From: Rhizomys pruinosus
Lineage: Eukaryota; Chordata; Mammalia; Rodentia; Spalacidae
Reading direction: 5' to 3'
Assembly: GCA_009823505.1 (NCBI GenBank)
Contig: VZQC01006244.1
Span: forward strand, 3,690,804-3,754,803
Length of the DNA stretch: 64,000 nt
The notes beneath the pieces are model-generated. The model made no database searches, had not been told where the DNA came from, and was given only the letters and a program-made list of their open reading frames with translations. Shown piece after piece: positions 44,527-55,815 of this stretch. The position numbers were made by a program, and so were the translations under genes. Positions within the stretch are counted from its first letter, which is position 1; each line of letters begins with the position of its first letter.

Positions 44527-46045
44527 GCTCTCCACTTTATGGAAGCAAGTTATCTTGCTGAAGCTGGAATTCTCCATTTCACCCTGGGGATCTGAGTTCT
44601 CTGTTTCACCTAGGGAATCTCATCTCTTCATGCTTGCCTGGAGTCATTTTGCTAGCCCCTCTGTTACCTTGATAGTCTAACTTTTTTGCTAGATGGTCAC
44701 GGTAAATTGTTCACCTGGTTATAATACAGACGAACTAGAAATTAGAAGACTTTTGTATTAAGTATCTAACATCTATCATAGATGCAACAGTTGGTTTATC
44801 AAATGATTCATTTTTTCCTGGGAATATTTATGTAATGATGTGAACTTCAATGTATTTTATAAGCTTACCAGTGATCTTCATACATGAAAGTTTCATATCT
44901 GTAGACAAACTTGCTTAGGATTCCTTGATTCCATCGTGAGATTTCACAGATTTGGGTACAATTAGCAAGTTCACCAGCTCACAAGACTGTACTCATTACT
45001 TCTCTCTCTTTTCTCTCAGCTGTCAGTCTTCTGCCTTGAGGTCAAATGGTTCCGATTACTAATCAAGGCCACTGGCACCATAGCTGCATTGGGACACCAT
45101 GTTTTCCCTGTCAACGAGCATCTATCACTCCTCTCTGTGTCAGAAAGTAAATTGAATTAGACCCACACAAATCTCTTGTTTTGCCCTGATTAAAGGCCCA
45201 CATTTTCCCTAGGCATTGCCAGATACAATCCTGACTTGAAAGACACTCAGTGTTCTTAAAACATCATTTGGAAAGAGTGTGCCTGTCTCCTTGGGTCATT
45301 ATTCCTCAGATTCACTTGCTTTTTATGGACTATAGTCTGATAGTCTAGACTTCCTTGGGGGTGTTAATTAAGAAGAGTGTCCAAAATTAATCAGCAGACT
45401 CACTAGGCCGAAGGGGAGCTGTCTGAAGACCTTGGAATATAGCATGCTTCTGCTGCAGAGAAAGGAGCCTTCGGCTATTGACAAAAAGCAAACAAGTGCA
45501 CAGACGGCAATGTGACATAAAAATTTATATATAGATGCAAATATACACTCATTTTTGTTGTCAGCTTGTCGACTTTCATTATAAAGGTTGATTTGCTATT
45601 TGGCAGATCTCAACATGGTAGACACTGACCATTTGAATAGCGTCCTATGGTCCCTGTCCTAGAACAATGGAACAAGAAGACAGTGGAGGAATGGATGAAC
45701 AGTGTGTTGAAAATCCATGCTAAGCTAAATGCCTTTCATCATGGCTCAGTTGCAAGTATTTGGCCAATCCATCACGAAAGAAGACATTTTACCTATAACA
45801 CAGTATAGATAATTGATGAAAATCATTGATTTACATAAAACATATTCATCATTATTTTGTAGTTTTCATTTCTTAAGTTTTTCAGTATTTTCCTCCACTA
45901 CATTTCTATTTTCTATGAAAAGCTTGGAATTTCAAGGTAGAAGTTATCTTTTAAGAAAAATATGGGGTTTTGAATCTAATATAAATGATGAATCTTAAAT
46001 GTTGAACAAGTATTTCACTGGTAATACAGTACCATTATTTAAGAA
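44527..46045. other. Repeat-free DNA with candidate conserved non-coding block
   Basis: About 1.5 kb without a recognised repeat. 45290-45720 has balanced composition and clustered TAAT/TTAATTAA motifs. No exon seen. Confidence 0.5.
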
Positions 46046-46262
46046 AGATTTACTTATTTTTATTTTAGGTGTATGAGTGTTTTGGCTGCATGGATAGTAT
46101 GTGTGGACACATGGCAGTGCCCATGGAGAGCAGAAGAGGGCATTGGGTATTCTTGACTTAGAGGTAGGAATGATTGTGAGCAGCCAAGTGGGTGCTGGGA
46201 GCCAAACCTGGGTCCTCTGCAAGCCTAGCCTGTGCCACTGATTGAGCCACCTCTAGCTCCAT
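46046..46262 (-). mobile_element. Old B2 SINE, antisense
   Basis: 'gagagcagaagagggcattg' and 'gtgggtgctgggagccaaac' plus 'ctgggtcctctgcaagc' show an old, diverged B2. Confidence 0.85.
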
Positions 46263-46689
46263 TCTATCGTTTTATTTTTTTTAATTGGGCAACTTGGTTA
46301 GTAAACTCTAATTTTTCTCAAATCTCTGTCTTTAACTTCTGCCTCTGCCTTAAAATGAAATGATGATGGGTTTATATCGCATAACCCAGACTTCCAATAT
46401 AATTTCTAAAGTTGGAAGACTAGGAGCATCCTAAAACAGTTTAACAAGTGGTAGACACAGCCTATATTCTTTAAAGACAGAAGTATCCTCAAACCACCTT
46501 GTGCCTCTAGGAGGCTTGAAGTAATTTTTATCATAAATAATGCTTAGATCATATGCTATCTGATCATGACATGTGGACTTAATCTTCTATTGGAGCAACA
46601 GTCAAGGTAAGAATGGCAAAGCTTACCAAATGGTCAAGTGATTTTCGTACAAAAAGTGAATAATGTCTTACTCTAAAACAACTAACAGG
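46263..46689. other. Single-copy-like DNA
   Basis: Nothing recognised. Confidence 0.5.
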
Positions 46690-46885
46690 CATGAGGAAAG
46701 AGAAAAATCAGGACAGAAAGGAAGGAGAAGGGAAAAAGGGAAGGAGGCAAGAAGGAAGGAAGAAAGCAAGGAAGGAAGGAAGGAAGAAGGAAAGGAAGGA
46801 AGGAAAAAGGGAGAGAGTAAAGGAAGGAGGGAGGAAGAAAGGAAGGAAGAAGGAAAGAAATAGATAGGAGGGAGGCCGAGGAGGA
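46690..46885. repeat. Purine-rich (GGAA)n/(GAAG)n tract
   Basis: About 195 bases, nearly all A and G on the plus strand. The open frames on both strands are by-products. Confidence 0.95.
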
Positions 46886-46920
46886 TAGGCAAGCCATTCT
46901 TTGCAATTTCTCTGTACATA

Positions 46921-47028
46921 GTCCAGGAACTCAATGTGGCGCATCTGCACCCTATCTAACATCATGTTTACACTGTCCAGGAACTCAGTGTGATACATCT
47001 GTGCCCTATCTAACATCATGTTTACATA
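46921..47028. repeat. 54-bp tandem duplication
   Basis: Two copies starting 'gtccaggaactca' at 46921 and 46975 with a few substitutions. Confidence 0.95.
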
Positions 47029-47718
47029 GTTTATTTCCAAGAGAAGACATCTACTTAAATGTTGTCATTTCAACTGTTTGGTGGTTGGCAGTTAGACTCT
47101 TCCATTAAATTATATTTTTATCTCAATTTTAATTAATATTACTCATATTCATAAAAGACATACATAGAAACATGGGGATTAATGCCAAAAAGGATGCTAT
47201 TGACAAGACAGATTTTTCAAAGGATAAGAGGAAATTCTAATAAAGAAATCATATATTTTTTCCTTTGATCTGACAAGAGAGAGAATAGTAAAACTTTAAA
47301 ATCCCAGAGGAGATTTTAAACACTCACAAATTTTATTTTACTAATTTATCCCTTCTAAATATAGCAATAGAATAATGCTGTTTTAATTTTGTTTCCATCT
47401 TCTTTTAGCATAATTGAATGATCTCTTGAATATCCTACCCCCATCAAAAGAGCTCAAAACTTGTTGCTTCTTTTTCTTTGCTTTGCAGAAGTTCAGCTTG
47501 ACCAAGAACATCACATGAGCCACTTGTGTTTCATTCTTCTCCATGGCAAGCACAACCTGCAGCCAGATCCAGATGCCCAGGGTTCTCTCACCTCATGTGT
47601 TCCTTCATTAGACAAGGTACAGCCTTCCAAATATGCATGATGTCATAAAGGTTACAGACATTTGGGCATTTCATTTTCCCACAGCAATATAAACCATTAT
47701 TTTTAAAATTCCTTAGTA
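47029..47718. other. Single-copy-like DNA
   Basis: Nothing recognised. Confidence 0.5.
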
Positions 47719-48136
47719 ACATATTATAGTCATAATGGAATCATATCATGGTCAGTGTTTAAGATCCATCCTACAGAACATATTATAGTCATAATGGAAT
47801 CATATCATGGTCAGTGTTTAAGATCCATCCTACAGGGGCTGGAGAGAAAGCCTAGCGGTTAAGAACTCCAACTGCTCTTGCAGAGGACCCGGGTTTGATC
47901 CCCAGCACCCACATGGCGGCTGAAAACTCTCTTTAACTCCAGTTCCAGGGGAATCCTAGACCCTCTTCTGACCTCCACACATTGCATGACACGGGTGCAC
48001 CAACCTACATGCAGACAATACATTCATACACATATGAATATAAGTAAAATAATTTTAAAAAAGATCCATCCTACAGAACATATTATAGTCATAATGGAAT
48101 CATATCATGATCAGTGTTTAAGATCCATCCTACAGA
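47719..48136. repeat. 59-bp triplication split by a B2 SINE
   Basis: Units start 'acatattatagtcataatgg' at 47719, 47778 and 48078. The B2 at 47836-48060 sits between units 2 and 3, and its TSD is part of the repeat unit. Confidence 0.96.
47836..48060 (+). mobile_element. B2 SINE, single 17-bp unit
   Basis: Sense B2 'gggctggagagaaagcctag' to an A-rich tail. A 16-bp TSD, 'aagatccatcctacag', lies at 47820-47835 and 48061-48076. Confidence 0.95.
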
Positions 48137-49992
48137 ACAGAATTGCTCTTCCTATGGTCATCTCATCATATTTGTAGTTTCCAGTTGATGTAATCTCTTT
48201 ATGAGGCTCCCCAATGGGTAATGCAAGAGAGTTAAGAATGACACTTCTTTTCAAAGATAGCACATGCACAATTTCTTGAATATAGCCTAATAACCTCTTA
48301 CTTGATATAAGTTCACTCTCTTGAAAGCTATATTTTATAACTATGAGAGATAAAGTGTTATAACCTATTCTACGTAACACATCAGGACTCATATAGCCAA
48401 TTAGAAATGGACAATGGGGATGTGAACAAGAGACTCAGTTCTAAGAGCTGTTGACTTACAACAGGAAGGAACTAATGACATTTGCCAGAAATTTTGTGAC
48501 AATTGCTACATGGGATTGTTAGAGTGTGAAAAATAAACCTCTTGGGGTCTGGAGAGTGGAACATGTGCAGGCGCAATGATCTAGTTCCATAAGGAGCCAC
48601 TGGCTCCATCTGAAGGGACACAGCTCTGCCTACCACAGGACTTGCTTTGCTAAGTGGCCACATGTACAGTCCTCCTTGCAGTGTCACGTGCCTTCTCTAA
48701 ATACACACTGAGGAGTATTTAAAGTTCCTGGTAGACTTTCCATTCTGCCAATATGTCTGTTTGGCCTGGCATCCTACAACTTTACAGATGTCATACCATT
48801 GTTCCAATAGTCTTAACGCTTTTCTGAGACTTCCTGAAAGGGTTTGTTATATACATGTCATTGATAACAAATGTATTTTTGAGAGAGTTAAATTGACTTC
48901 AAAATAACTTTAAAGAGAAAAATGTCATTTAACCTTGGTAAATAAGTTTAATGACTAGACAACGGACAATTTTTAAGCTAAAATGTGGTATTTACAGAAT
49001 AAGGTGGTTCACAGATGACTCACAGATCTACGTCAAAAAATAAATAGGATTTTCAACTATGTTAAGCAAAAGGATTGCTAAAGTATGCTTAGAGTCTGCC
49101 AAGAAGTTTATTGTTAGGCATTATTGGCTTTTACTTCATGCTGTTGATTCATGACAAGGTAGTCATAGTGTATACTACCATTTTGACACTTCTGTTTATA
49201 CTAACTGTAGGTCCAATAAGATAGATCTAGTGGCTGATCTTTACATTCAATAAAACAGCCATCTTAGACTTCTCATAAACATTTTTAATCAAGGATCTAT
49301 TAAGATTTAAAACTGGTGTTTTGAACCTAAGATTTTCCCTGTTGAGTCACTCATTTCCACTCTTGGGAATGTCTTTCTTTTCCTTAATAAGCTATCTTTA
49401 TTTCCATTTTTAAGAACCAAGAAATTTAAAAATTAAGAAGCATTGTTTAACAATTATTTTATACAGATGAGAAAAACTTAAGGAATATTATACATTGAAA
49501 AATAAAACAGCTGGAAAATAAAAATGGAACAAAAATAGTTAAATGCGTTAATTAATTAAAGATGCTTATTAATGCCTTAGTTTATGGTACTTTAAATATT
49601 TTTCACAGAAAACCTATCATACATAAATTATCTGCTTTTGATTCTCACAGTGGGATAGGAGAATATTATTAACCTTTCTGTGGATGCAGTAATAAAGGCT
49701 TAGCAGAATTTTTTTTGCCATCATCTTCAAAGGAAAGAGACAACAAGCTAAAGAAGTTGATCTTTTCTTGACCATTTCAGACTCCAAAGACAAAATTTTA
49801 AGGTTAAATTGTAGTACTAAAATTGAGTTAGCAGGACTTGAGTACGCAGTGCTCTAAGTCAGACATAATATCTGGGCAACTCCTCCCAAATACATGTATG
49901 GTGACATACAAAATACACATGTAGAAATAAAATTAAAATCTACTGATATACCTTGTTATCTGGGGAGGTTGATCCTAGGACCCCAATTAGAA
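48137..49992. other. Single-copy-like AT-rich DNA
   Basis: No SINE or LINE recognised over about 1.85 kb. Confidence 0.5.
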
Positions 49993-50040
49993 CATAGATA
50001 GATAGATAGACAGATATAGATATAGATCTCTCTCTATAGA
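49993..50040. repeat. (GATA)n microsatellite
   Basis: 'atagatagatagatagacag' followed by degenerate GATATA. Confidence 0.93.
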
Positions 50041-50164
50041 GTATATTCTAAATTATCTCTAGCTGACTTATAATACTTAATACAAGGCAAATGTTGTGTA
50101 AATATTTCTTATATTATTTTGTTTAGGAAGGAATAACCATAAAAAATATTGCGTATATCCTACA

Positions 50165-51140
50165 CAACTTCATTTAACAATTTAAAAATAATTCTATTAA
50201 TTCCATGAGAATTTCACGTAATGTATTTTGATTGTATCAAGTCCCCTCTCCCATCTCCTCTCAGATCTACTCCCACCTAGTAACCCCTCTGAATTAGTGT
50301 CCTCTAATTTTTTTTTTTTGAAACAGGATCTCACTGACTGTTTTGGAGCTCATTATGTACACCAGGCTGGCCTTCCACTCACAGAAATCCTCCACTCTCT
50401 GCCTCCCTAGTTGTTCGAATTAAAGGCATGTTTCACCATGGAAATGAATTTGTGTTTTCTAAATGCTAGTGGGTGTGAGTCTATCCACTTGGAGCCTGGT
50501 TAACTTACCCTGTGTCACAAAGCCTTACCCAGAAATCTGACTCTCCCTTTTCCAGCAGCCATCAGTTGGCAATAGATTCTTGGCTACCTCCCACCCCTAT
50601 GCTGGGTTTTTGTCTTCTTTGGGCTTGCAAAGGTCATGTGCATGCTGTCACCATTACCATGGGCTCATACGTGAAATTGGCCTGCTGTGTCCGGAAAACG
50701 TTGTTTCCTTGTATTTGTCTACCCCTTGGGCTCTGACAATCTTACATTCCCTCTTTCTCAATGATCCCTGAGTCTAAGGAGAGACTGTGATATAGCTGTT
50801 CATTTAGGGCTTGAGAAGGTTACAGTCCCTTATTCTGTGCACTCTAACCAGTTGTGCGTCTCTGCATTATTCACCATCTGCTGCAAGAAGAAGCATCTCT
50901 GGTGAGAGTTGAGTGAGAGATGCCCTAGGCTATGACTAATCAGTCACTGGGAGTCAGTTTAATGGTATGTCCGTTTAACAGACTAATTTTAGTGGGTTCT
51001 CTTGTATCATCTGTAACCTGTCCAGAGATTCTTGGCTTTGATAATACTTTTTTGTGGCAAGTTTGGTGTACTGCATGGCTACAGATGTTGTGGATATGGA
51101 GTCCTGATCATAACCTCCTGTTGTACATTAACTGCTCTTA
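50165..51140 (-). mobile_element. Lx-like LINE-1 3' UTR, antisense, with B1 inside
   Basis: 'ctcccatctcctctcagatc', 'ctctcccttttccagcagcc', 'ggtcatgtgcatgctgtcac' and 'ctgctgcaagaagaagcatc' appear in the antisense order of the rodent Lx 3' UTR. A B1 at 50309-50442 interrupts it. Confidence 0.82.
50309..50442 (-). mobile_element. B1 SINE, antisense, diverged
   Basis: 'gaaacaggatctcactgact' and 'ccaggctggccttccactca' with 'aattaaaggcatgtttcacc'. Confidence 0.82.
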
Positions 51141-51673
51141 TCATAAAACCCCAAGAAGTCCTTACATTGAAAAGATGTCATTTAAGGGCCAACTTGTGTT
51201 TAGGAATCAAAACCATGCCAATTTGGAAATAGCAGGCAGAATTGCTTTAAAATATATTGTGAGGTATGAAAAAAAATCAGAATTTAGTCATTTACTTAAT
51301 GTATTATAGGTCTTAGATACTTTTACTGCAGTTTTTTCTTATCATTGGATAATTTATAATTTAGGTTAAATATTTAGGTAAAAAGTATCCCATCAGTTTC
51401 TATTTTTAAAGAAGGACTATTGAATAAAAAGCTATTAAAGTTACAAAATAAATTGCCAAATTGATCACAAAGTGATGAATTAGTTTAACACTGATAATTT
51501 AATAAATAAAATTGATATTAGTAGAAATACATTATTTATTCTCACTTTATTTTTACAAATAACTCATCGTTTTGTATTTTTATGCATGGAAATTCTTAAA
51601 ACTAGTTTTAGTCGTAATATATTTCCAGGTGCAAAGTCTGTATAAACCTGTAAAACCAAGAGTGTGAATTTCT
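51141..51673. other. AT-rich single-copy-like DNA
   Basis: Nothing recognised. Confidence 0.5.
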
Positions 51674-51918
51674 TTTTTTTTATTAATTTTTTTTTATTTC
51701 TGTATGTGTATGAATGTTCTGTCTGCATGCAAGTTTGTGCACCCGTGTCCTGCAATGCCGCGGAGGTCAGAAGAGGGTGTCGGATTCCCCTGGAACTGGA
51801 GTTCTCCTGGAATTGGAGTTTCAGATGGTTCTCGGCCGCCATGTGGGTGCTGGGGATCGAACCCGGGTCCTCTGTAAGAGCGGTCGGCGCTCTCAACCGC
51901 TAGGCCATCTCTCCAGCC
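51674..51918 (-). mobile_element. Young B2 SINE, antisense, 17-bp unit duplicated
   Basis: CpG-rich, with a 17-bp TSD, 'caagagtgtgaatttct', at 51657-51673 and 51919-51935. B-box region intact. Confidence 0.96.
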
Positions 51919-51935
51919 CAAGAGTGTGAATTTCT

Positions 51936-52274
51936 AATTCTCATTCATGTTTGCTTTAAAACTAATCTTTGAACTTCACTTGTGATTATAACGTAGGGAT
52001 CCTTAGGAACTCTTAAAATGATAAATTTCATATAATTTTTAAAATTGGTAAATATCATGCATTCTTAAACTCATTAAATTTCATGGATAATTTTCAATGT
52101 TTTTATGCAATTTTCTCACGTTATAGCTGAAATATTTTCTTAGACATTTTATCAAGTTAAACTTGAAGATTTACCTTTTTGTTCTGGACAGTGAGAATAT
52201 GTATCTCATATACTATCATGTAATGTACATAATAAATTGTGATATATAGAATACATAATGTACTATGTAAAATA
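51936..52274. other. AT-rich single-copy-like DNA
   Basis: Nothing recognised. Confidence 0.5.
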
Positions 52275-52432
52275 AAGTATGTTTTTTGTATTTTTGAGAT
52301 AGGATCTCCCTTTAGTCCCAGCTGTCCTAGAGTTTGCTCTGTAGACCAGGCTGGCCTTGAACTCACAGAGATCCGCCTGCCTCTGCCTCCCAAGTGCTAG
52401 GATTAAAGGCATGCACCACCATGTCTGGCAAA
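52275..52432 (-). mobile_element. B1 SINE, antisense
   Basis: 'gtatttttgagataggatct' to 'gcaccaccatgtctgg'. TSD-like 'aaaataaagta' / 'aaaataaatta'. Confidence 0.93.
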
Positions 52433-52540
52433 ATAAATTACTTTTATATGCAGTAAAGATAAAGGTAAAAATGTTCTCGTACATATTTATAAATGAACAA
52501 TACTTGGTAAACATGACAAAATGGAAAAATGTCAAAATTA

Positions 52541-52624
52541 TTTTTTTATTTATTATTTTTAATGCCTTTATTGATGTTTTGTGTATTTTAGACACGATTT
52601 TTCAATTCAGTTTAGGCATATTCC
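52541..52624 (-). mobile_element. Tail fragment of LINE-1/chimeric retroposon, antisense
   Basis: 'tttattgatgttttgtgtat' and 'ttttcaattcagtttaggca' equal the last roughly 80 bases of the copy A/B/F tail. Too short to tell LINE-1 from chimeric element. Confidence 0.7.
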
Positions 52625-52627
52625 CTA

Positions 52628-52843
52628 TTTAATATTTTTATTTATGTGTATGAGTGCATTGCCTGTATATATGTAAGTGTACTCATGTTGTGCAATGCTC
52701 GTGGATGTCAGAAGAGGTCTTTGGATACCCTAGAACTGAGGTTATGGATGGTGGTTTGCCACTAAATGGGTTCTGGGAACTGAGCTCTGGCCCTTTGCAA
52801 GGGCAGCCAATGTACTTACCTGCTGAGCTGTCTCTACAGCCCC
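52628..52843 (-). mobile_element. Old B2 SINE, antisense
   Basis: 'gtgcaatgctcgtggatgtc' and 'gctgagctgtctctacagcc' show a diverged copy. Confidence 0.85.
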
Positions 52844-52892
52844 AACAAAAAGTTCTTAAGAGGATCTACCAACTTCTTTTTGGTTTCTGTTC

Positions 52893-53278
52893 CTGATCAA
52901 TTAAATATAATCACCAAAATATTATCAAACTGAATCCAATAGCACACTAAAATGATTAAGCACCATGATCAAGTAAGAGTCGTTCCAGGAATGCAAAGAC
53001 GGCTCAATGTAAAAACAGTAGTGCGTCTGTGGTTCATTTTCTGAATAAAATTAAGGACCAAAACCAGAAAAAAATATGATGATCTTAACAGAAGGGAAAA
53101 TGATCATATTCAATAGCACTTCCTAATAAAACTCTCAACAAATTAGGTAAGAAATGAATATCTCTCAAAAAAGTCTCAGACATCTTGCAAAATCACAACT
53201 AATAGAAAAAGCTTTATCTCTGATGTCTGAACAAGACATGCTCATTTTCTTCTTTCACTATAAGCAAACTCAATGTAG
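52893..53278 (+). mobile_element. Old LINE-1 ORF2 (RT region), left part
   Basis: 'caccatgatcaagtaagagt' followed by 'ccaggaatgcaaagacggct' is the hallmark HDQVGFIPGMQ-type region of LINE-1 RT. Continues at 54877 beyond nested insertions. Confidence 0.78.
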
Positions 53279-53378
53279 GGGCTAGAGAGATGACTCAGCA
53301 GTTAAGAGCACTGACTGCTCTTGCAGAGGACCGGGGTTTGATTTCCAGCACTCACACATGGCGGCTAAGAACCATCTT
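53279..53378 (+). mobile_element. B2 SINE, 5' part only
   Basis: 'ggggctagagagatgactca' to 'gcggctaagaaccatctta', then replaced by a B1. Confidence 0.88.
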
Positions 53379-53407
53379 AGACCAGGCATGGTGGCACACG
53401 ACTTTAT
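53379..53407 (+). mobile_element. B1 SINE, 5' end (split)
   Basis: 'gaccaggcatggtggcacac' is the B1 head. The rest is at 54420-54566. Confidence 0.92.
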
Positions 53408-54419
53408 TTATTTATTTATTTGTTTATTTATTTATTTATTTTTATTGATGCTTTGTGTATTTCATACATCATTTTCCAATGCAGTTCAGGCATATTATCC
53501 CCTTCCCTTCCCCCCACCCCACCCCTACCCATCCCAGATCATGCATTCTGCTGTGAGTTTTCTGCATCTTTCTCTGCTTTTTTGTTTTGTTTTGTTTTCA
53601 TTTTTTTAACAATAAGTGATAATTTGTGAGTACAAGCATCCTTCATGTAAAACCAATTTGCAAGCCATTGTGCCCAAACCCACACAGCTCAAATGGTCCC
53701 ACCATCCAGCGGGGGGGGGGGTTGTATGTTCAATCAAGTTGACAAATGAGTGTCCAGTCATATTGTTTGTATTCAACATAAACCCCCAATCGCAGCGCCC
53801 TTACATCTACCACGCCCCCCTCTTCCGCAGATTGTTCCCTAGGCTTAGAAAAGGGCGCAGGTGGATGAAAGCAAAACACTCTACTTTCTCTGGAGCTGAT
53901 GTCTTGGTCTCTAGTCAGTTTGGGCTGTTTTTCTTTCTTCATGGGCTGCCAGCTTGTCCAGCATACCTTTCGATCCCACTAATGAAGCAAAATGCAATTA
54001 GATATTTAGGTATTAAACAGTATAATATATAGCCTTCGATCCTACTAATGAAGCACTCACAATTGATATATAGTATTTAAACAGTACTAATTGTTATTGG
54101 AGGTTACTTTGGTATAGACACAGATGTTTTGATGGTATTTTAATTCATGAATTACATTTCTTCTGTTAAGTATGGCAGGGCTTCGTGTGGTTTATAACAT
54201 CTCCTACCATTAAGGATGTAACTTGTGGCATCAGCCATGGGTTTATTCCTCCAAGGAGAGAGCTAATAGCCAATTAGATTTGGGATAACAGACATATGGC
54301 TCCCACTGCTGCACAGTATCCAGGCAGATGGATTGTAGCTGGTGCGGACGAGGAGTTCTTGCTTGACTCAAGGAACCTATATTTGCGTATTGGTGGTAGT
54401 GTCTTGGTAACACTCCCTC
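53408..54419 (-). mobile_element. Chimeric LINE-1-tailed retroposon (copy F), precisely bounded
   Basis: 1,012-bp insertion splitting a B1, with a perfect 16-bp TSD, 'tggcacacgactttat', at 53392-53407 and 54420-54435. Read on the minus strand it is body (54419 to about 53661) then tail (53660-53408) with G-runs and an A-rich end. The body matches copies B and D. It has no LINE-1 ORF2 sequence. Confidence 0.93.
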
Positions 54420-54534
54420 TGGCACACGACTTTATACCAGCACTCCGAGCAGAGGCAGGCAGATCTCTTTGAGTTCAAGACCAGCCTGATCTATATAGCA
54501 AGCTCCAGGCAGCTGGGACGAAAGGGAGACCGGA

Positions 54535-54566
<32 letters not shown>
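54420..54566 (+). mobile_element. B1 SINE, remainder with poly(A)
   Basis: Continues from the TSD through 'gagttcaagaccagcctgat' to a roughly 29-base poly(A) at 54538-54566. Confidence 0.95.
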
Positions 54567-54568
<2 letters not shown>

Positions 54569-54634
54569 CTTAAATGTGAGACCTGAAAATATGAATTCAC
54601 TGGAAATGTTAAACCATTGTTGTGAGTAGGGATT

Positions 54635-54875
54635 TTCTTTTATTTTATTTATTTTTGTATGTGTATAAATGTACTGTCTGAATGCAAATTTGTGCACCCG
54701 TGTTGTGCAATGCGGCGGAGGTCAGAAGAGGGTGTAGGATTCCCCCGGAACTGGAGTTCTCCTGGAATTGGAGTTTCAGACGGTTCTCAGCCACCATGTG
54801 GGTGCTGGGGATCGAACCCGGGTCCTCTGTAAAAGCGGTTGGCGCTCTTAACCGCTAGGCCAACACTCCAGCCCC
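54635..54875 (-). mobile_element. Young B2 SINE, antisense, 17-bp unit duplicated
   Basis: CpG-rich copy with an intact B-box region, ending 'caacactccagcccc'. Confidence 0.94.
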
Positions 54876-54876
54876 A

Positions 54877-55230
54877 AGTATCAAACATCAAAGTGCAAAC
54901 AACCCAAACAGACAAATGGGATTGCAATAATTAACAAAATCTTTACATGCCATCAATAGAAGAGAGTGTAGAGACGACCCATACCACAGAAGAACATGTT
55001 TGCAAACTATACACCTAACAAGGATTAACAAATAACTCTGCTGAAAAGGAGAAAAACAATTTAAAGATGAGTTAGAGACAGAAAAGATTTTTTTTAAGAC
55101 ATAGAAATGGCTAACATATAAAATGAGATCGCCAGTGTCACTAATCATCTGACGAATGTGAACTGGGGCCAGTGGGTAACAGTGAATCTGGAAGAGAAAT
55201 AGGAACAAGTGTACACAGTGAGAAGAGGAA
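54877..55230 (+). mobile_element. Old LINE-1 ORF2 C-terminal region
   Basis: 'gcaaactatacacctaacaa', 'gaaatggctaacatataaaa' and 'gtgtcactaatcatctg' match late ORF2 sequence and lie in the same orientation as 52893-53278. Confidence 0.72.
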
Positions 55231-55716
55231 TAGACTGAGATTCTACTGCACACTATAGCAAATGGCCACTGTGTTTAACAATGCATTGCATTTTTCAAAA
55301 TTGTTAAAAATATTTTGAATGTTCTTGTCACAAAGAAATTATAAATATTTAAGGCAATTGATTTGCAAATTGTCCTCATTTAATAAGCATACAATATATG
55401 CATGAATTGAACATTACATTTTATGTGTATATATGAACAATTATATATACACATATACATAATTGTGCCAATATAACATTTTTTTTGGAAAAAATTAAAG
55501 AAAACCCCAAAATGTATTAACCTAACATTAACCTTTTAAATTCTCCCAATTAAATCTGTGAATGTAAGGTTTTGACATGGTCTGAGGAAGGAGCAGATGA
55601 ATCTGGAAGCTTTCAGGAAATATGATACATTGATATGCTGATGGTTTTAAACTGAGAGCACAGCACATGAAAATTAGAGCATGCAGGGGAGGATTTGTCC
55701 AAACTCTTCTTATCTG
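55231..55716. other. AT-rich single-copy-like DNA
   Basis: Contains a TA-rich stretch at 55395-55465. Confidence 0.5.
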
Positions 55717-55815
55717 GGGCTAAGGATGTAGCTAGGTGATGGATCAAATCGACTGTACATTGCTAAACCATGGGTCCCCAGCATGGTGCCTAACCAACAG
55801 ATGAAGAAACAAACA
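55717..55815 (+). mobile_element. ID/B4-like SINE, diverged
   Basis: 'ggggctaaggatgtagctag' and 'accatgggtccccagcatgg' match the ID head and B-box region. The tail is A-rich. Confidence 0.6.

Noticed and set aside
46663..47040. Lys/Glu/Arg-rich and Phe/Leu/Ser/Pro-rich frames up to 110 codons
   Set aside because: Produced by the purine tract read on either strand.
51664..51929. Repeated 'MYCLHAGLCTRVVQC'-type peptides at many places
   Set aside because: The same peptide recurs wherever an antisense B2 occurs. It is a SINE translation, not a protein family.
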